The notes beneath the pieces are model-generated. The model was not told the DNA's origin and ran no database searches. It was given only the letters and a program-made list of their open reading frames with translations. The position numbers and the translations under genes were made by a program. From assembly GCF_011769525.1 (NCBI RefSeq), contig NZ_CP050440.1, positions 1,551,501 to 1,615,500 on the forward strand: DNA of 64,000 nt. Reading direction: 5' to 3'. Positions 35,326 through 43,700 of the stretch are shown one piece after another; the first letter of the stretch is position 1; every line of letters starts with the position of its first letter. Origin of the DNA: Tolypothrix sp. PCC 7910 (lineage in GTDB: Bacteria > Cyanobacteriota > Cyanobacteriia > Cyanobacteriales > Nostocaceae).

Positions 35326-35600
35326 CCAATCCCAGATTTATTGATCGTTAAGCTGAATTTAATTCCTGAAATAGCTCTCAATGTAGGGAAGAAGAGAACT
35401 AGAGAAGTATGATTTTTTGGCAAACATCAAAATATACTTTTAAATAAATTTTTGAGTGAATAATTTTTACAATTCCCTAACTTTTTTGATATAAAAATAA
35501 TTTTTATATCAGTTATGCTATAAATAACAATCACACCTTAATATATTGACTGTCTTAGCAGCTATTGAATCTGCAAAATATTTGAGGTGGAGGATAAATT

Positions 35601-35981
35601 TTGGAAGTACAATGGGGATTTAATCTCTTATCTAAGTTTATTCAGTTTGAAATTTGGTTATTTCTTGTCGGGTTAATGTCCTCTGTATTTTTTCTGATCC
35701 TCAAAAAGAAAATTAATCTTAGAGGATTACTTTTTGACAAGACAAATAATCACAAATATAGTCCAGAGCGATTGCAATTATTGCTATTCACCCTGATATT
35801 TGTTGGGTATTACCTATTTGATGTTAGGCAAAATTTGAATACTTGCAAAGTTTCAAGCTTGCCATGTAGTATGCCACAAATCAGAGGAGAATTTCTGTAT
35901 GCATTGGGAGGGAGCAACTTTGCCTATCTGTGGAGCAAGTTGACTTCACTTATTAAAGAACGGAGGTCAGAGCGTGCCTAG
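35601..35981 (+). CDS. Unknown membrane protein, paralogue-like partner 1
   Basis: This 126-aa protein has hydrophobic helices at about 16-34 and 57-73 and a possible third at 95-112. It contains RLQLLLFTLIFVGYYLF and then MPQIRGEFLYALGGSNFAYL, two blocks that recur in similar order in the next gene. Two Cys (82, 89) lie in the loop between helices 2 and 3. A GGTGGAGG ribosome-binding site precedes a TTG start at 35601. It overlaps the next gene by 8 bp. The family is unknown to me. Confidence 0.7.
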   Translation: MEVQWGFNLLSKFIQFEIWLFLVGLMSSVFFLILKKKINLRGLLFDKTNNHKYSPERLQLLLFTLIFVGYYLFDVRQNLNTCKVSSLPCSMPQIRGEFLYALGGSNFAYLWSKLTSLIKERRSERA

Positions 35982-36429
35982 CATTAATGATCTTTTTGTA
36001 ATTTTGGCGCTGGTTATCGGTTGTGTTATTACGATTTTTGTTGCAGTTTTAGAAATATTTATTCTCATATTCATTTGGGAAGGAACCTGGAATTCAAAAA
36101 CTCATAAACAACGGGGAATTAATCTAGATAAGCTGATTAGCGAAAGCACGGGAGATGCTAGTTTGGCTAGGTTTCAACTTTTGATTTTCACTTTTGTGAT
36201 TTCCATGAGTTTAGTCTTGATTATTACTAGTAACAAACCACCATCTTTTCCCGCCTCTATTCCCGATCAAATTTTAGGATTATTAGGGATTAGCAGTACA
36301 TCTTACGTTCTTGGCAAAGCTTTGCAATCGCAAGTTAAAAGTGCCACACCTGAACCATTACCTCCTACTGAACCACCACCACAATTACCACCACCAACAG
36401 ATCCAAACACCGATCCTTATTCAGGATAG
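35974..36429 (+). CDS. Unknown membrane protein, paralogue-like partner 2
   Basis: This 151-aa protein starts at a GTG (35974) inside the end of the previous gene. Helices lie at about 7-35, 67-85 and possibly 96-114. Residues 66-82 (RFQLLIFTFVISMSLVL) and 92-117 (FPASIPDQILGLLGISSTSY then VLGKAL) mirror the blocks of the upstream protein. The C-terminus is proline-rich (PLPPTEPPPQLPPPTDP), cytoplasmic or exported. The coupling and shared motifs suggest a two-subunit membrane complex. I cannot assign a function. Confidence 0.72.
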   Translation: MPSINDLFVILALVIGCVITIFVAVLEIFILIFIWEGTWNSKTHKQRGINLDKLISESTGDASLARFQLLIFTFVISMSLVLIITSNKPPSFPASIPDQILGLLGISSTSYVLGKALQSQVKSATPEPLPPTEPPPQLPPPTDPNTDPYSG

Positions 36430-36455
36430 AAATCTCTGGATATAAACTTATCCGA

Positions 36456-36535
36456 ATTCCAATAATGTTGGCTATACATCAATTATTTGGCAGGGCACAG
36501 CAATGCTGTGCCCTTATCCATCTGTCGTATGATTG
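36456..36535. mobile_element. IS630-type miniature element, degenerate copy C
   Basis: The inner stem AGGGCACAGCA (36492-36502) / TGCTGTGCCCT (36504-36514) is perfect with a 1-nt loop, followed by the family flank TATCCATCTGTCG. The left side (AATTCCAATAATGTTGGC) resembles the outer end but is altered. The right terminus is lost. Confidence 0.6.
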
Positions 36536-36548
36536 TGGACAATGAGTA

Positions 36549-36650
36549 TTAGTCGTGAAAATTTTTTTGAGGGAACAGGTAAGCGATCGCAGCACAACCA
36601 GATATAGTGAGTAAACTTACCAAAAAGCCAGCCAGAATAAAAGTAGACAT
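36549..36650 (-). CDS. Possible 33-aa single-span membrane peptide
   Basis: A short frame starting at ATG 36650 encodes MSTFILAGFLVSLLTISGCA, continuing AIAYLFPQKNFHD. It has one hydrophobic helix with a charged tail, of the size of small photosystem or cytochrome complex subunits. No clear ribosome-binding site is visible and I cannot match it to a named small subunit, so it is only a candidate. Confidence 0.33.
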   Translation of the reverse strand: MSTFILAGFLVSLLTISGCAAIAYLFPQKNFHD

Positions 36651-36879
36651 ATTGATCAAGGGAGTAGAAGAAGAATAGTTTTTTGCTGTCAAGGCAGAAA
36701 TAAGTATAAATTCCTACTCCCAGCTATTTTTCTGCTGAGAATGACAGAATAATTGTCCAAAGTGAAATCAATAGAAAACTATATTTTTCTAAATATTAGG
36801 CTAGCAATTGCATATTACGCAGTCATGACTAGCTTGTGACAATAAATTGTATGTAGATGTATATAGCGCAATTTTTAAT

Positions 36880-37992
36880 TTAAGCTAAAGGCAGAGAAAA
36901 TTTAAAAGTACTGCCAAACCCTTGTTTGCTTTCTACTTGCATTTTACCGCCTTGCAATTCCACTAAACGCTGGGAGATTGTTAAACCAATACCTGTTCCT
37001 CCAGATTGACGAGCGCGGGATGAGTCAGCACGCCAAAAACGCTCAAACACATGGGGTAAATCTTCGGGAGCAATCCCAATACCTGTATCTAAAACAGCAA
37101 TCCAAAGTTGAGATGGCTCAATCCAAACACGAATAGTAATTGCTCCCTTAGATGTATAACGTATAGCATTACCTAAAAGATTTATCAGTATTTGTTCTGT
37201 ACGATCCAGATCTGCTAAGACCAAAGGCATGGGAGATGGACAATCCAAGCTGAGAACTGGGCCATCTTCTAATAACTGGTCTGTAAATTTTTCTACTAAT
37301 GAATCTAGTAAAGGACGTAAATTTACACGTTGTATATTAATTGCCAGATAACCTGCTTCAGCCTTGGAAAGTTCTTGTAAGTCGTTAACCAAACGCTCTA
37401 AACGCTTAGTTTCTTTTGCTAACCGCCGATAAATTTCTGGTGAAGGTTCTATTTCCTCATCGGCTAGTTGCTCTAAGTAACCGCGTACAACTGTTAAAGG
37501 TGTTCGCAGTTCATGAGTCATATCTCCAATCAGCTCCCGCCGTCGTGCTTCCACTCCTTCCAAACTGTCTGCCATGCGGTTAAAGCTTGCACCTAATTGG
37601 TTAATTTCGGGAATATCAGACATTGGTAGGCGTGCTTCAAAATTACCAGCCGCAAACTGGCGGGTAATTTGCTCCATGTTGGTCAATCCTTGCATAATCC
37701 TTTTAGAAACCCAGTAACTCAATCCACCTGCGGCTGTAGTCCCAACTATTACCGACCAAATAGTGCTTCGTCGCCAAGCAGTTTCAAATCCCTGCACTAA
37801 TTCAGCGCGAATATCAATTAAATTTAAACCTTCATTTTCTAGTCGTTCTAGGTGGAGAACAAAGAAGCGGGGAGAAGAAATTTTACTAATGATTACTAGG
37901 CTAAATACTCCCACTACCATCACTACCAAGTGGGAGAACAATAGCCGCGATGCCAAAGGTAAGGGCTTTGTCCAACGCCTGTCCTTTTTCAT
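36880..37992 (-). CDS. Membrane sensor histidine kinase (HAMP, HisKA, HATPase)
   Basis: This 370-aa kinase has helices at about 15-36 and 75-93 bounding a short (about 40-residue) extracytoplasmic loop, then a HAMP region to about 145. The H-box is GDMTHELRTPLTVVRGYLEQ. The N-box is LINLLGNAIRYT, G1 is VLDTGIGI, and G2 is SGGTGIGLTIS. All catalytic motifs are intact. The small sensor loop suggests detection of a membrane or envelope state. It lies 114 bp downstream of its likely partner response regulator. ATG at 37992. Confidence 0.93.
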   Translation of the reverse strand: MKKDRRWTKPLPLASRLLFSHLVVMVVGVFSLVIISKISSPRFFVLHLERLENEGLNLIDIRAELVQGFETAWRRSTIWSVIVGTTAAGGLSYWVSKRIMQGLTNMEQITRQFAAGNFEARLPMSDIPEINQLGASFNRMADSLEGVEARRRELIGDMTHELRTPLTVVRGYLEQLADEEIEPSPEIYRRLAKETKRLERLVNDLQELSKAEAGYLAINIQRVNLRPLLDSLVEKFTDQLLEDGPVLSLDCPSPMPLVLADLDRTEQILINLLGNAIRYTSKGAITIRVWIEPSQLWIAVLDTGIGIAPEDLPHVFERFWRADSSRARQSGGTGIGLTISQRLVELQGGKMQVESKQGFGSTFKFSLPLA

Positions 37993-38106
37993 AAGCTGTT
38001 ATATTGGGTTACTAAAAGTTTTGATGGTTAAGGAGTATTTTTTTTCTTCGCCTGCTCCCTGCCCCTCTGGCAAGAAAGCGATAGTATATTTTTTAGGTAG
38101 AAGTCT

Positions 38107-38814
38107 CTAAATTGTAGTTGAGTCGTCAAATTTATAGCCTACTCCCACCACAGTTTTAATAAAAATGGGATTAGCGGGATCAAGCTCAATTTTTTTGCGT
38201 AATCGAGCTATGTGAGTATCGACTACTCGCTCATCACCAAAAAAATTATCGCCCCAAAGCTTATCAATTAGTTGGGTGCGGTTCCAAACTCGGCCAGGAT
38301 TGCTGACAAAGGTGCTTAACAAGTTAAATTCTAAGGTAGTTAAGTCTAAAATTTCTGAGCGATCGCCTAACTGACGACTAGCAGTGCGCTGGTCTATATC
38401 TACAATAAAGTGTTGGCTACGATTAACTTGACTTTGCCCTCCTTGGCGGAGGCTACGCCTTAACAATGCGCGCACTCTCGCAACTAATTCTCTGGGGCTG
38501 AAGGGCTTAACCATATAATCGTCAGCACCAGTAGACAAGCCAATAACGCGATCGATTTCCTCGCCTTTAGCTGTGAGCATTAAAATATAAGGGTCTTTTG
38601 CGCCTGGTTTTTGGCGAATTCTAGCGCAGACTTCTAGCCCATCTAAACCAGGTAGCATTAAATCTAAAATAATTAAATCTGGTGGTTGTTCCTGAAACAT
38701 CCGTAAGGCATTGATACCATCACGGCTAATACGGCAGATAAATCCTTCTTTTTCTAAAGAAAGTTGGATTAATTGGGCAATTTCTATTTCATCTTCAACA
38801 ATTAAAATATCCAT
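38107..38814 (-). CDS. OmpR/PhoB-family response regulator
   Basis: This 235-aa protein has a receiver domain with acidic residues in VEDEIEI, the phospho-Asp in LIILDLMLPGLDGLEV, Thr in MLTAKG, and Lys in YMVKPFSPREL. The C-terminal winged-helix domain includes LTTLEFNLLSTFVSNPGRVW and VVDTHIARLRKKIE. The linker ALLRRSLRQGGQSQV coincides with a GC-rich stretch. It should regulate transcription on phosphorylation by the adjacent kinase. ATG at 38814. Confidence 0.94.
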   Translation of the reverse strand: MDILIVEDEIEIAQLIQLSLEKEGFICRISRDGINALRMFQEQPPDLIILDLMLPGLDGLEVCARIRQKPGAKDPYILMLTAKGEEIDRVIGLSTGADDYMVKPFSPRELVARVRALLRRSLRQGGQSQVNRSQHFIVDIDQRTASRQLGDRSEILDLTTLEFNLLSTFVSNPGRVWNRTQLIDKLWGDNFFGDERVVDTHIARLRKKIELDPANPIFIKTVVGVGYKFDDSTTI

Positions 38815-38983
38815 TTCGATTAGCCGGAAATATAATACGCAGAGTCAACCCCGATGGGAAATTCAAAATTTACAATTCAAAATAAAATTGCAGCTACCAT
38901 GAGTGATTTCGGTAGCGCAATTTTTATTGCGGTTGCGGTCATTTACTAGTTTTTGACATGCTCACAGTTGGATTTGTTGCCAT

Positions 38984-39694
38984 TTAAAGACCAGAAGTGG
39001 AGAGATGGCGATAATTATAGCCAAACTTGGAATCCTTTTGTATGTACTTTTTAATGCTATCTAGGTCAACGAAGTAGTCAGCGACATCAATTAGGATATC
39101 ACTGGTCATAGTTCGTAAACTGACAACTTCTACCCGAACTCCCGTACTACTAACTGCATTCACAGCATAAGCTAAATCTCCATCTCCACTTACTAAGACA
39201 GCGGTATCATAGTAAGGAGCTAGATTGATCATATCTACAGCAATTTCTACATTTAAATTAGGTTTTTTAGAATTCTCAGAAATCTGGAATTCTTTCGTAA
39301 CTACACGATAGCCATTTCGACGCATCCAAAATAAAAAGCCCTGTTGCTTTTCATGGGAACGGAGACGCATAGCAGGTGTGCGAGAGTTGTCTATGCCAGT
39401 ATAAAAGAAAGCACGCAGTAGTCGTGAGTTTTCTGTTAAGCGACAAAGTAATTTGAGATAGTCAATTTCTAGACCGAGTTGCAATGCTGCTTGCAATAGG
39501 TTTAATCCATCAATAAAAATAGCAACTCTACCACGATGAACGCCTTGAAAAAGTAAACTTGATGTTGCAGCGGCTTGTTTGTTATTGTCTTCAGCTTCTT
39601 TACTATTATTAATTATTTGCTTTTCTTGCCAATGCAATCCCTGTTTAAGGTGTTTATCTTTTTCTTTCTCTTGGGTAAAATTACTAAGATTCAT
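38984..39694 (-). CDS. NYN-domain protein, LabA/DUF88-like
   Basis: This 236-aa protein has a NYN (PIN-like) nuclease fold from about residue 55. It has VAIFIDGLNLLQAALQLGLE, the mid-domain RAFFYTGID, VEIAVDMINLA and VLVSGDGDLAYAVNAVSSTG. The Asp residues of FIDG, VDM and SGDGD form the expected metal site. The family includes the Synechococcus clock-output protein LabA and RNA-acting nucleases. The first 50 residues are charged and low in complexity. I chose the ATG at 39694 with AGAGGA 8 bp upstream; a frame extends 10 codons further. It lies 170 bp upstream of the response regulator gene. Confidence 0.85.
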   Translation of the reverse strand: MNLSNFTQEKEKDKHLKQGLHWQEKQIINNSKEAEDNNKQAAATSSLLFQGVHRGRVAIFIDGLNLLQAALQLGLEIDYLKLLCRLTENSRLLRAFFYTGIDNSRTPAMRLRSHEKQQGFLFWMRRNGYRVVTKEFQISENSKKPNLNVEIAVDMINLAPYYDTAVLVSGDGDLAYAVNAVSSTGVRVEVVSLRTMTSDILIDVADYFVDLDSIKKYIQKDSKFGYNYRHLSTSGL

Positions 39695-40343
39695 TGGTCT
39701 ATTCCTCTGGATTATCCATGTCAAAAAGTGCTGGGCAAATTGGCAGTACTAACCCTGTGCTGATTTCACAGCATCACGGTCAATCGATTTTAGATTTTGG
39801 ATTTGTTACGCCCTAATGGAACAAGAGGCGCACCAAAACAATCTAAAATCGGCAATCTAAAATTTAAAACGGGCACAGTCAATGATATGCAGTTAATAGC
39901 TGCGAATCGTGATTTCGGCTGTTGATTGTGCAGATGTCAAAGTGTAAAGCTGAGATTCTCGGCAGGTATCAAAACAGATTTAACAAGATATCCCCAATAT
40001 TTATAAATAGCCCACTATTTACCCAAATCTCCTGAATGTTGGCTTTGCACAAAACAATCAGGAGTCAATGCGTACAGATTCCTATTAAGGAACAGGCTGT
40101 AGTGAGCTATCAGCAGTTATTTTTATTGTACATCTATATTTAAAATAGGGACTATAGACTAGAAGCTATGGTCTAGAGAAGAGATATTTTCTCATGATTA
40201 AATCAGCGAAAAGTATTTTTAGATTTTTGTCAGTTTAGTTATATACAAATTCGATTTAATTTGTAGAAATTATGGGCTTATAAAGCAATACGCTTGGGTT
40301 AAGCTCATTAGCAATTGATTTGTCATTTATATAAAGAAGCCAG

Positions 40344-40588
40344 GTCAATTGGGGGATTCTCCCCCAAACCCCCGATTGGGTGACGGTTGCGTCCCCCAAA
40401 GCCCCTCCAAAATTATTGTTCTGTTTTTTTGTTGAGTAACTAGTACCGCTGCGCGGAAGTCAAAAGTCAAAAGTCAAAAGGTTAATATATCAAGGCTTTT
40501 GCCTATTTGAAAGGATAGCTGTATTTACGCCGCGCTGTACTATTTTTTTGGTTTTGTTATCAATTAATTTTCTTCACTGAACTGTATT
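40344..40588. repeat. Dispersed repeat, copy 2, with nested insertion
   Basis: The arms 40344-40444 and 40550-40588 match the reverse complement of 10512-10652. Between them about 105 bp (40445-40549) has no counterpart in copy 1; the insertion begins CCGCTGCGCGGAAGTC and includes three GTCAAAA heptads. The insertion point lies right after ACTAGTA. Confidence 0.78.
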
Positions 40589-40661
40589 TGCTTATAAGGG
40601 GAACAGGGAAGAAGATTTATAAATATAGTATGTTTTGTACAGATAATTTATCACTGCTATG

Positions 40662-40707
40662 AAAAAATAGATTCCCGGTTTCCTATCTTTTAAGAAAACG
40701 GGAATCT
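40662..40707 (-). terminator. Rho-independent terminator of the DUF4912 gene
   Basis: On the minus strand a 9-bp perfect stem AGATTCCCG/CGGGAATCT (40699-40707 and 40669-40677), extended by partly paired TTTTCTT/AGGAAA, is followed by ATTTTTTC. It lies about 50 bp beyond the stop of the 1448-aa gene. Confidence 0.8.
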
Positions 40708-40755
40708 AGATTTTATGTTTAAAATAAAAGTCTTTCGGCTTCTCAACTGGGGCTT

Positions 40756-43700
40756 CTATGCTTCTGGAGTTTCCTGGGAGAATTTTTTATGAATGGTTTG
40801 AGTTTGTTCTCCATTAGCAGAATTTGCTGTCATGAGATAGTCGATTAAGCTGTCTGAGAAGGGGATACGCAAATGGAAAGTACCATCTGGCTTCAGTTTA
40901 ATGTTATGGCCAGCAATGGTGACGGTTGCATTTGGCTCAGTTGCGCCGTGGATAATTAACTCAGCATCCGCTACGAACCAAAAATCTGGGTGAGGACGGC
41001 TGAAGATGCGAACAGTGGTAGAACGAGAGATTGATTCCCAGCGATCGCCTTCTGTAATATAGCCAATTTCGGTTATGTAGTCGCGATCGCTAGTGGGTAT
41101 GGCAACAAAGCGATCGTTGACTAATTCCTCACATTCATATTGCTGTACTAGATGGGGAGTTTGATAACTTAAGTCGATATCGGTGACATCATACAGCCGA
41201 ATGATGAATTGGGAAATCCCAGCATTATGTAATTGTTGTTTGTCATCATCAGAAATGTGCCAAGCAACGTAAGCCCATTTGGGAGTGCGGGGTGTGAGAG
41301 TGATGCTGCTTTGAGGATTTGCAGCTGGTTCTGGTGTAGGGGTTGTGGCTACGGGAATTGACTCATGCACATCTGCTGGTTCTGGTGTAGGGGTTGTGGC
41401 TACGGGAATTGACTCATGCACATCTGCTGGTTCTGGTGTAGGGGTTGTGGCTACGGGAATTGACTCATGCACATCTGCTGGTTCTGGTGTGGGGGTTTCT
41501 GGCCTGTAGGGGCTAAAGACACGTACTATTTCGGAACGGTCGATTAATACCCAGCCGCCTGCTGTCAGATAACCGACTTCTGCGATGTAATTGCGATCGC
41601 TTCTCGGAATCGCCATCACAGTTTCATTTGTGCCGTCTGGACATGCAATCTCCTGAAGCAACTGAGGAGTTTGATAACTCAGGTCAATTCCTGTAACATC
41701 GTACAAGCGTATCGTCAATTGATAGCTGTAATTTTGCAGTATTTCCTGGGTTACCTGGGTAATATCCCATAAAATATGAGCTAATTCCGAATTTAGGGGC
41801 GCGAGAGTTACCCTGTCTTGAACTTTGGTGTCTGTTTCGTCTTCTACTATGGAGTAGCTGCCAAAGACACGTACTATTTCAGAACGGTCGATTAATACCC
41901 AGTTATCTGCGACAACATAACCGATTTCTGCAATATAGTTGCGATCGCTAGCGGGAATCGTCACGACAATTTCATTTGTGCTGGCTGGGCATTCATATTG
42001 GTGAATCAACCGGGGAGTTTGGTAACTCAGGTCAACTCCTGTGACATCATACAAGCGTAAGGTCAAATGAGAACCAGAATCTTGCAATTGCTGCTGGGTT
42101 GTGTTGGAAAATTGCCAGGAAACAATGGCTGAGTGTGGACTTTGGGGGGAAATGGTTACTTGATCTGCCACCAGGGTGTCTGGTTCTTCCTCTGTTGTGT
42201 AGGGACTGCTAAAGACACGCACCACCTCAGAACGGTCGATTAATACCCAGTTATCTGCGGCAACATAACCGATTTCTGCGATGTAGTTGCGATCGCTAGC
42301 CGGAATCGCCACAAAGCGATCGTATGATGTGAGATCGCATTCATACTGTTGCACCAGTTGCGGATTTTGATAACTCAGGTCGATGCCTGTGACATCATAT
42401 AGCCGCAGTACTAATGGATAACCGGAATCTGCCAATGTTTGCTGGTTGGCATCAGAAATTTGCCACGTCGCATAAGCCCATTTGGGTGTGTGGGATCTAA
42501 GGGTTACTCTGTTCTCAACATTGTCTTCTTCTCCCACTGCTGCGTCGTTATCGTTTGGAGGAGTTGGTATGTTTGATTCTGTAGATTCTTCACTGCCATA
42601 AACTTTAGACCAAGCAGCAATTCCTGCACCAGCTGCTACTGCACCAGCTGCTACTGCCCCTAAGTTAGGTAGAGAATCCTCTGCGGGTAAGCTTGCTGCT
42701 ACTTCATTGGTTTGTTCTGGCAGATTCGAGACAATTTCCACGATCTCTTCTTCTGTACCTTCACCAGTTGCTTCGGCTTCGTCTGCTATGGCATTTAAGT
42801 CCACTTCTGGAACATCTGGTAAATCCACAAGTGTGGCGACTGTTTCTGATGTTGGTTCGCCTACATCTGGCAGATCTGGGAGTGTAGCAGCGGTTTCAAT
42901 GATGGGCAGTTCTACATCCGATGTTGGTTCGCCAAAATCTGGCAGTTCTACCTCCGATGTTGGTTCTCCCAAATCTGGTAAATCTGGAAGTGCGGCTGCG
43001 GTTTCAATGATGGGCAGTGATACATCCGATGTGGATTCGTCCACTTCTGGTAAATCGGGAAGTGTAGCGGCAGTTTCAATGATTGGTAATTCTACATCCG
43101 ATGTTGGTTCCCCCAAATCTGGCAGTTCTACCTCTGATGTTGGTTCCCCCAAATCTGGTAAATCGGGAAGTGCGGCTGCGGTTTCAATGATGGGCAGTGA
43201 TACATCCGATGTTGGTTCGCCCACCTCTGGTAAATCACTGTCTGTCGGTGCAATTTCAACTGTTGAGATGACATCTGATGTTGGTTCAGAAACAATTGGT
43301 GAATCTGGAATTGCTTCTGTAGTTTCCAGACTTGGCTGTTGGATCTCAGATGCTACTTGATCAGTTGCAGGGTTATCCCATATCCCATAATCACTGCCTT
43401 GGATGGTAGTTGTAGTATCTTCTTTATCTTGTCCTTTACCATCAACCACAGACCAAGCAGCACCTGCGGCTAAAGCTGCACCACCAGCCAAGGCTGTAGC
43501 GCCTGCTGTAGACAGATTTTCGCCAATATTTGATTCTGAGTGCGGTTGGTCTGTGCCATTTACGCTCCCAGACTCAGAAGTAGCAGATAATACTTGCTCT
43601 TGGGGCAATTCTGGGGGAGATGTAACTTTCGACGCATCTGCTAGGTTGGGATAAGAAGTATTCACCACTGCCGCGGGTGCTTCTGTATCCCAGGCAAATT

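Larger units (their letters stand above)
39695..40755. other. Gene-free region with dispersed repeat and terminator
   Basis: There is no supported gene in this roughly 1-kb stretch. It contains the repeat copy 2 at 40344-40588, a GTCAAAA heptad repeat at 40459-40480 and a terminator at 40662-40707. Confidence 0.55.

Noticed and set aside
42707-43360. Long plus-strand frame (217 codons) rich in Ser/Gly/Thr
   Set aside because: It is antisense to the acidic repeat region of the DUF4912 gene. Its repetitive composition simply mirrors the repeats on the other strand.
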